Shown one piece after another: positions 58,431-64,000 of a stretch of DNA of 64,000 bases (position 1 is the stretch's first letter; each line of letters begins with the position of its first letter). The stretch is taken from the NCBI RefSeq assembly GCF_963676685.1, contig NC_092348.1, positions 27,565,386 to 27,629,385 of the forward strand, written 5' to 3'. The position numbers and the translations under genes are program-made. Under the pieces are notes generated by a model, which was given only the letters and a program-made list of their open reading frames with translations, made no database searches and was not told the DNA's origin. The stretch is from Mytilus edulis (taxonomy: Eukaryota > Mollusca > Bivalvia > Mytilida > Mytilidae).

Positions 58431-60739
58431 AAGTTTGTTTTTTTCATAGTCTCGATTCTCTTTCGCTGTTGCGTATGCTTTATAGAGATACTTTCTTTTG
58501 TCAGACATAGATTTTTTATATTTCAGAGACTTTTTATGCTCCTTTTGAAGTTTATCAGTTCTTTGTATTAATTTCAGAGATTTTTCGACAGAGGAACCTG
58601 CAGTCACTGGTGCACCGAGCTGATCACAAATTAGCATCAAGGATTCTCCAGGACCAAGATTTACACTGTGGACTGCTGCATGGACCCTGCCTTCAAAGTT
58701 TTTGGTGAAGGTAACATTTTTTGGAAGTGACCGTCGTAAGCTTCGGTTAAATCCTTCAACTTTTTGCGTATTAAGGTTAAGTTTAGTTTTATTTAAGGCA
58801 TCTGGGCCAAGACGGTACAATATACACTTTCTTATTTCACTAATGTTTTCAATGCTGTTCAAAATTTTAAACATGGGAGTTAAAAAGCTACTACTTTTCA
58901 GCCAGAATTTCTTGCCACCTTTACACACAAAAGAATGACGCCGGCATAGCTCATGATTTCCTGTATAACACATTGGGATTGCATCACATATGAAGGAAAT
59001 TTTGTTTTTCATTTTTTGGAAGTTGCCACCATATTTCTCCATTGCCTCTGTAAATTCAGCAGTGCATCTTGCTGATAAATCTAATGAAAAATTGTTTTGG
59101 AGATTTTCTTTTTCTTTTTTAGTTCTTCCAGGCATCATATTGAGAATTTGGGGATTTTTCTTTACATTTTTCCTGTGATTATCCCCCAGATGTCGGGTGT
59201 CCAGGAAATGTTCAGGCTCAGTTTGTGTGATGTTCTCATGAAATAAATCTTCCGCAGCTTTAAATGCAGAGCTGTCGGGGTCAGTTGTAAAATGTTTTGC
59301 CTCGATTTCATCTGCATTTAAATCTGTCAGGGCCTCCTTGGCCCAGGAATATTCATCTCCGATGCTTTTGAGAAAGGTCAAAGTTGAGCTGCAGTTTTCA
59401 GTACACTGTTCAAATTTTCCACTGTTTGGATTAACTGGGTGTATGGAGCACAGTTTATTTTTTGCAACAACTGTCAGTATGCTCTTGTCCTGTGTCTCAT
59501 TTTCAGCAACAGTGTATACCATTTGGGTCGCAGGCTGGAATGGTGTACGACCGACCCCAGAATACAGTGGGTTGTTGTATGCACCGTCACCTTGAAGACT
59601 TACGGCATATGGATTTTCCGCACCACGTAACTTTTTTATATTAATTAGTCGTTTACGCAGTCTTTTCATGTCACTCTCATTGATTTCTTTTATTTTAGGC
59701 AGTACAGCATTGGCTCTCTTTTGTAGTCCCTTTGCAGATGGAGCAACAGAATTAGTTCCTAGCAAGATTTTTCTAAAGCTTGTGGTTGAAATAGGAGTTT
59801 GAGCTAATGCGGCTTGGGCACCTATATTCATTTTAGCAGGCTTTCTACCCCTTTTTCCTGTCTGGACCTCTTCATAAAGTTTATATTTCTTAGACTGGTA
59901 ACTACATGTGTCACATATAGCACATTCAGAGTTCCCAAGGCCCCATCTTTCTTCTTTGGACATGTCCCATTCCAGAAACCCCTTACAATGTGGACTTAGT
60001 TCTGAATGTTCATGAAAGACAGCATTCCACATGACTGCATTTAATTTTATGTTGATAGTCCTGTTGGTTTTAGACTCAACTCTGTTAAAAAAACAAAAAA
60101 AACCAGGTAAATATGTATTTTTCATACATTCTGATATATAGTGGAAAAGTAGATGAAATGTAAATTGCTAGTTACCTCCCCTTAAAACTGTTAATTTTAT
60201 AAATGGCTCTAAAAAATCCTCCTGTACATCAGATTTATTTGTCTTTGTCTCAATATCTTAAAAAATATATAATCTTCATAATTTATATATTTACTTGCAT
60301 ATTTTTGAATATTTGAATAAGATTTTTCCAAACTTAGTAATATGATGTAAAAAGTGACCCTTGTACATGATTTCTTTCAGATATTCAACTGTGATCATCT
60401 TTAGATGTTTAATTTGTGTGTAGATTGATTGAATATGTTATATTTATGTATAAAATAGTCTTACCTTTGCTTTTCTTTTGCAGATTTAATAGGTTTAGCC
60501 TTTTTTGTGTCACTAGATTTTGATCGCAACAAAGTGGCAGGTTTGATCCCAGTGTTGGATAGACTCTTATCCTCCTTATATGGTACATTTTTTACAAGAT
60601 TTGTCATTTCACGGGTAAGTCTAACATAATGTGTTTGTTCACTGTCACTTTCTTTGGAAGAAACACCTTTTCTCATTCTGTTATGTGGCACAAGTCCAAC
60701 TTTAAAACCAACATTATGTCCTTTTTTGAATTTTCCCAT
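58341..60739 (-). CDS. Mutator-like transposase, unit 3 (two exons)
   Basis: Exons 60739-60465 and 60081-58341, identical to units 1 and 2. The spacer on its 5' side has the 454-base deletion, so its upstream region is shorter than in the other units. Confidence 0.8.
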
Positions 60740-61000
60740 TGTATATTGCTGATTTTTTTGGTTATATAATGAATTGTTGTATCAATTTTTATTTTAAATG
60801 TGAATTTTGTTATGGTGTCTATACTTTTATACTGTTTTGTTGGTTTTTAGTGCATTTAGTAATGAAGAATGACAGTTGTAACATGGTCACCCATAAATTT
60901 TTCAAAAAACAGAAATAATTAGGAAAAATCACATTAATTTTTCTGCACATTCTCACCCATGACAGAAATGATTTATATTTTTATACATCATCACTGGTTC

Positions 61001-61309
61001 TCAGTCAACAAGATAAGGCAGCTTTACTGGTCTTTCAGTACAATCATACCTCCAGAGGTCACTTGTATTTATGAAAAAATAGTAAATAATTGAAAATTTC
61101 CCTATGCTTACAAATTTCTGGGTAGAATCTACCCCTATTAAATATTTGATGAAGCCAACCTCATATACAGTATCACTGACCTTCCTCCACCTATATTCAT
61201 ATGTAACTTTAAAGAAAACTAGAAACTTTAAGAAAAACAACAGTTTTTCCATGCTGATTTTTTCAAAAGAAATCGAAAACCTGCCCGTGTCCATGAAAGG
61301 GGTATGCAT
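61001..61309 (-). CDS. small open frame upstream of transposase, unit 3
   Basis: Same 102-codon frame as in units 1 and 2. It survives the 454-base deletion, which begins past its 5' end. No recognised function. Confidence 0.2.
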   Translation of the reverse strand: MHTPFMDTGRFSISFEKISMEKLLFFLKFLVFFKVTYEYRWRKVSDTVYEVGFIKYLIGVDSTQKFVSIGKFSIIYYFFINTSDLWRYDCTERPVKLPYLVD

Positions 61310-61526
61310 ATTATATTGTTGGTAACTTGGGTATACATGGACAGATAACTCTGATATTTCACATCATATTGCGGACTAGGTTTATTGTTTATAAATAAGT
61401 AAATTTGCTAGATTCTGATTTTATTTTGAAATTGTAAACTGGGGGTACTTTCACTTTCATTTTAACTTTTGAAAACGGTCTGTGGAGTCAGATTACTGAT
61501 GCAAGCGTTTTTTTGATAAACTCATC

Positions 61527-62006
61527 ATGGGAGACTTTTTCCAGCATTTAGAGAGAATTTTTTCATTGAAAACAAGGAAATTGGGCAATGAATATGCATG
61601 TGTTGTATGGGAGGGCTATGTTGACAAATATGGCTATGGGGTGAAGAATGTAAAATGGCCCACTGAGGGTTTAAAAAAAGAAAGGGCCCACAGGGTGGCA
61701 TATATGATTAGACATAAACTCAGTCGAAATGATATGCCAAAGCTAGATGAAAATAGCAATACAATTGAGTGTAGCCACCTCTGTCAGAATAAGCTATGTG
61801 TTAATGCAGATCACATCATTCTAGAGACCCATGCTACCAACCAAGACCGAATACACTGCAAGGGACAGGGATTTTGCTCTAAAAGCCATGAACCACACTG
61901 TTTACTTTGTACATTTTTATTTTTTGCTACTTCTGTGTATCCTTTTCACCTTCGCGTAACCATGTTCTTGTTTTTTTCCAGCAATTTTCTTATTCGCGTC
62001 AGATAA
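61527..62006 (+). CDS. His-Me finger/HNH-type endonuclease, unit 4
   Basis: Identical coding sequence to units 2 and 3, but only about 90 bases of ACTGGGGGTACTTTC-type leader separate it from the deletion join, so upstream signals between the two genes are lost here. Confidence 0.8.
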   Translation: MGDFFQHLERIFSLKTRKLGNEYACVVWEGYVDKYGYGVKNVKWPTEGLKKERAHRVAYMIRHKLSRNDMPKLDENSNTIECSHLCQNKLCVNADHIILETHATNQDRIHCKGQGFCSKSHEPHCLLCTFLFFATSVYPFHLRVTMFLFFSSNFLIRVR

Positions 62007-63657
62007 AAGTTTGTTTTTTTCATAGTCTCGATTCTCTTTCGCTGTTGCGTATGCTTTATAGAGATACTTTCTTTTGTCAGACATAGATTTTTTATATTTC
62101 AGAGACTTTTTATGCTCCTTTTGAAGTTTATCAGTTCTTTGTATTAATTTCAGAGATTTTTCGACAGAGGAACCTGCAGTCACTGGTGCACCGAGCTGAT
62201 CACAAATTAGCATCAAGGATTCTCCAGGACCAAGATTTACACTGTGGACTGCTGCATGGACCCTGCCTTCAAAGTTTTTGGTGAAGGTAACATTTTTTGG
62301 AAGTGACCGTCGTAAGCTTCGGTTAAATCCTTCAACTTTTTGCGTATTAAGGTTAAGTTTAGTTTTATTTAAGGCATCTGGGCCAAGACGGTACAATATA
62401 CACTTTCTTATTTCACTAATGTTTTCAATGCTGTTCAAAATTTTAAACATGGGAGTTAAAAAGCTACTACTTTTCAGCCAGAATTTCTTGCCACCTTTAC
62501 ACACAAAAGAATGACGCCGGCATAGCTCATGATTTCCTGTATAACACATTGGGATTGCATCACATATGAAGGAAATTTTGTTTTTCATTTTTTGGAAGTT
62601 GCCACCATATTTCTCCATTGCCTCTGTAAATTCAGCAGTGCATCTTGCTGATAAATCTAATGAAAAATTGTTTTGGAGATTTTCTTTTTCTTTTTTAGTT
62701 CTTCCAGGCATCATATTGAGAATTTGGGGATTTTTCTTTACATTTTTCCTGTGATTATCCCCCAGATGTCGGGTGTCCAGGAAATGTTCAGGCTCAGTTT
62801 GTGTGATGTTCTCATGAAATAAATCTTCCGCAGCTTTAAATGCAGAGCTGTCGGGGTCAGTTGTAAAATGTTTTGCCTCGATTTCATCTGCATTTAAATC
62901 TGTCAGGGCCTCCTTGGCCCAGGAATATTCATCTCCGATGCTTTTGAGAAAGGTCAAAGTTGAGCTGCAGTTTTCAGTACACTGTTCAAATTTTCCACTG
63001 TTTGGATTAACTGGGTGTATGGAGCACAGTTTATTTTTTGCAACAACTGTCAGTATGCTCTTGTCCTGTGTCTCATTTTCAGCAACAGTGTATACCATTT
63101 GGGTCGCAGGCTGGAATGGTGTACGACCGACCCCAGAATACAGTGGGTTGTTGTATGCACCGTCACCTTGAAGACTTACGGCATATGGATTTTCCGCACC
63201 ACGTAACTTTTTTATATTAATTAGTCGTTTACGCAGTCTTTTCATGTCACTCTCATTGATTTCTTTTATTTTAGGCAGTACAGCATTGGCTCTCTTTTGT
63301 AGTCCCTTTGCAGATGGAGCAACAGAATTAGTTCCTAGCAAGATTTTTCTAAAGCTTGTGGTTGAAATAGGAGTTTGAGCTAATGCGGCTTGGGCACCTA
63401 TATTCATTTTAGCAGGCTTTCTACCCCTTTTTCCTGTCTGGACCTCTTCATAAAGTTTATATTTCTTAGACTGGTAACTACATGTGTCACATATAGCACA
63501 TTCAGAGTTCCCAAGGCCCCATCTTTCTTCTTTGGACATGTCCCATTCCAGAAACCCCTTACAATGTGGACTTAGTTCTGAATGTTCATGAAAGACAGCA
63601 TTCCACATGACTGCATTTAATTTTATGTTGATAGTCCTGTTGGTTTTAGACTCAACT
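61917..63657 (-). CDS. Mutator-like transposase, unit 4, exon 2 only
   Basis: Exon 2 complete (63657-61917); exon 1 would lie at about 64041-64315, outside the window. Sequence and splice acceptor are the same as in the other units. Confidence 0.8.
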
Positions 63658-64000
63658 CTGTTAAAAAAACAAAAAAAACCAGGTAAATATGTATTTTTCA
63701 TACATTCTGATATATAGTGGAAAAGTAGATGAAATGTAAATTGCTAGTTACCTCCCCTTAAAACTGTTAATTTTATAAATGGCTCTAAAAAATCCTCCTG
63801 TACATCAGATTTATTTGTCTTTGTCTCAATATCTTAAAAAATATATAATCTTCATAATTTATATATTTACTTGCATATTTTTGAATATTTGAATAAGATT
63901 TTTCCAAACTTAGTAATATGATGTAAAAAGTGACCCTTGTACATGATTTCTTTCAGATATTCAACTGTGATCATCTTTAGATGTTTAATTTGTGTGTAGA

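Larger units (their letters stand above)
49937..64000. mobile_element. tandem array of a 4030-bp HNH/Mutator-like element
   Basis: The sequence repeats at an offset of 4030 bases through three units and continues in a fourth, whose offset from the third is 3576 because 454 bases (equivalent of 57407-57860) are missing at 61436/61437. By eye the units are identical except for one missing G in unit 1 near 49973. Each unit has the endonuclease gene on +, the transposase on -, and about 1.2 kb of non-coding DNA between their 5' ends. Unit 1 is cut by the gap and unit 4 by the window end. Element termini were not resolved. Confidence 0.9.

Overview
The window is animal nuclear DNA, AT-rich, with short exons, GT-AG introns and dense satellites and dispersed repeats. 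Several dispersed repeats (near 470-885, 1745-1910, 2545-2835, 7110-7928, 29905-30308 and 41730-41910) look like families I associate with marine mussels (Mytilus and relatives). A bivalve is therefore the best guess; this rests on memory of the repeats, not on a search.

Layout: 1-6083 is repeat-rich sequence with a decayed Penelope-like reverse transcriptase on the minus strand and a foldback element whose arms carry a 15-bp minisatellite. 6084-40779 (+) can be assembled into one 25-exon gene of 4158 coding bases (1385 residues). All splice sites are GT-AG, all phases agree, and the only stop is the last codon. The order is a CARF/FAR1-like N-terminus, a Mutator-like (MULE) transposase core with the D, D and E positions still present, a SWIM zinc finger, a lysine-rich linker of small exons, and a ubiquitin-specific protease (USP, peptidase C19) domain with Cys box, QQD box, zinc ribbon and His box. 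It looks like a transposase-derived host gene joined to a deubiquitinase, and is the most notable item here.

Four arrays of a hairpin-forming satellite of about 71 bp lie in and beside this gene: family A in intron 3 (+) and intron 9 (-), family B in intron 14 (+) and downstream of the gene (-). Introns 4 and 5 carry a duplicated segment with a tRNA-like cloverleaf. Introns 23 and 24 carry foldback elements. Downstream are a TTAA-flanked MITE and a hammerhead ribozyme motif (41822-41865).

After a 100-N gap (49837-49936), 49937-64000 is a tandem array of a 4030-bp unit (the last spacing is 3576 bp because of a 454-bp deletion). Each unit has two convergent genes overlapping at their 3' ends: a His-Me finger/HNH-type endonuclease on + and a two-exon Mutator-like transposase on -. 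The units look identical, which points to very recent amplification or an assembly effect.
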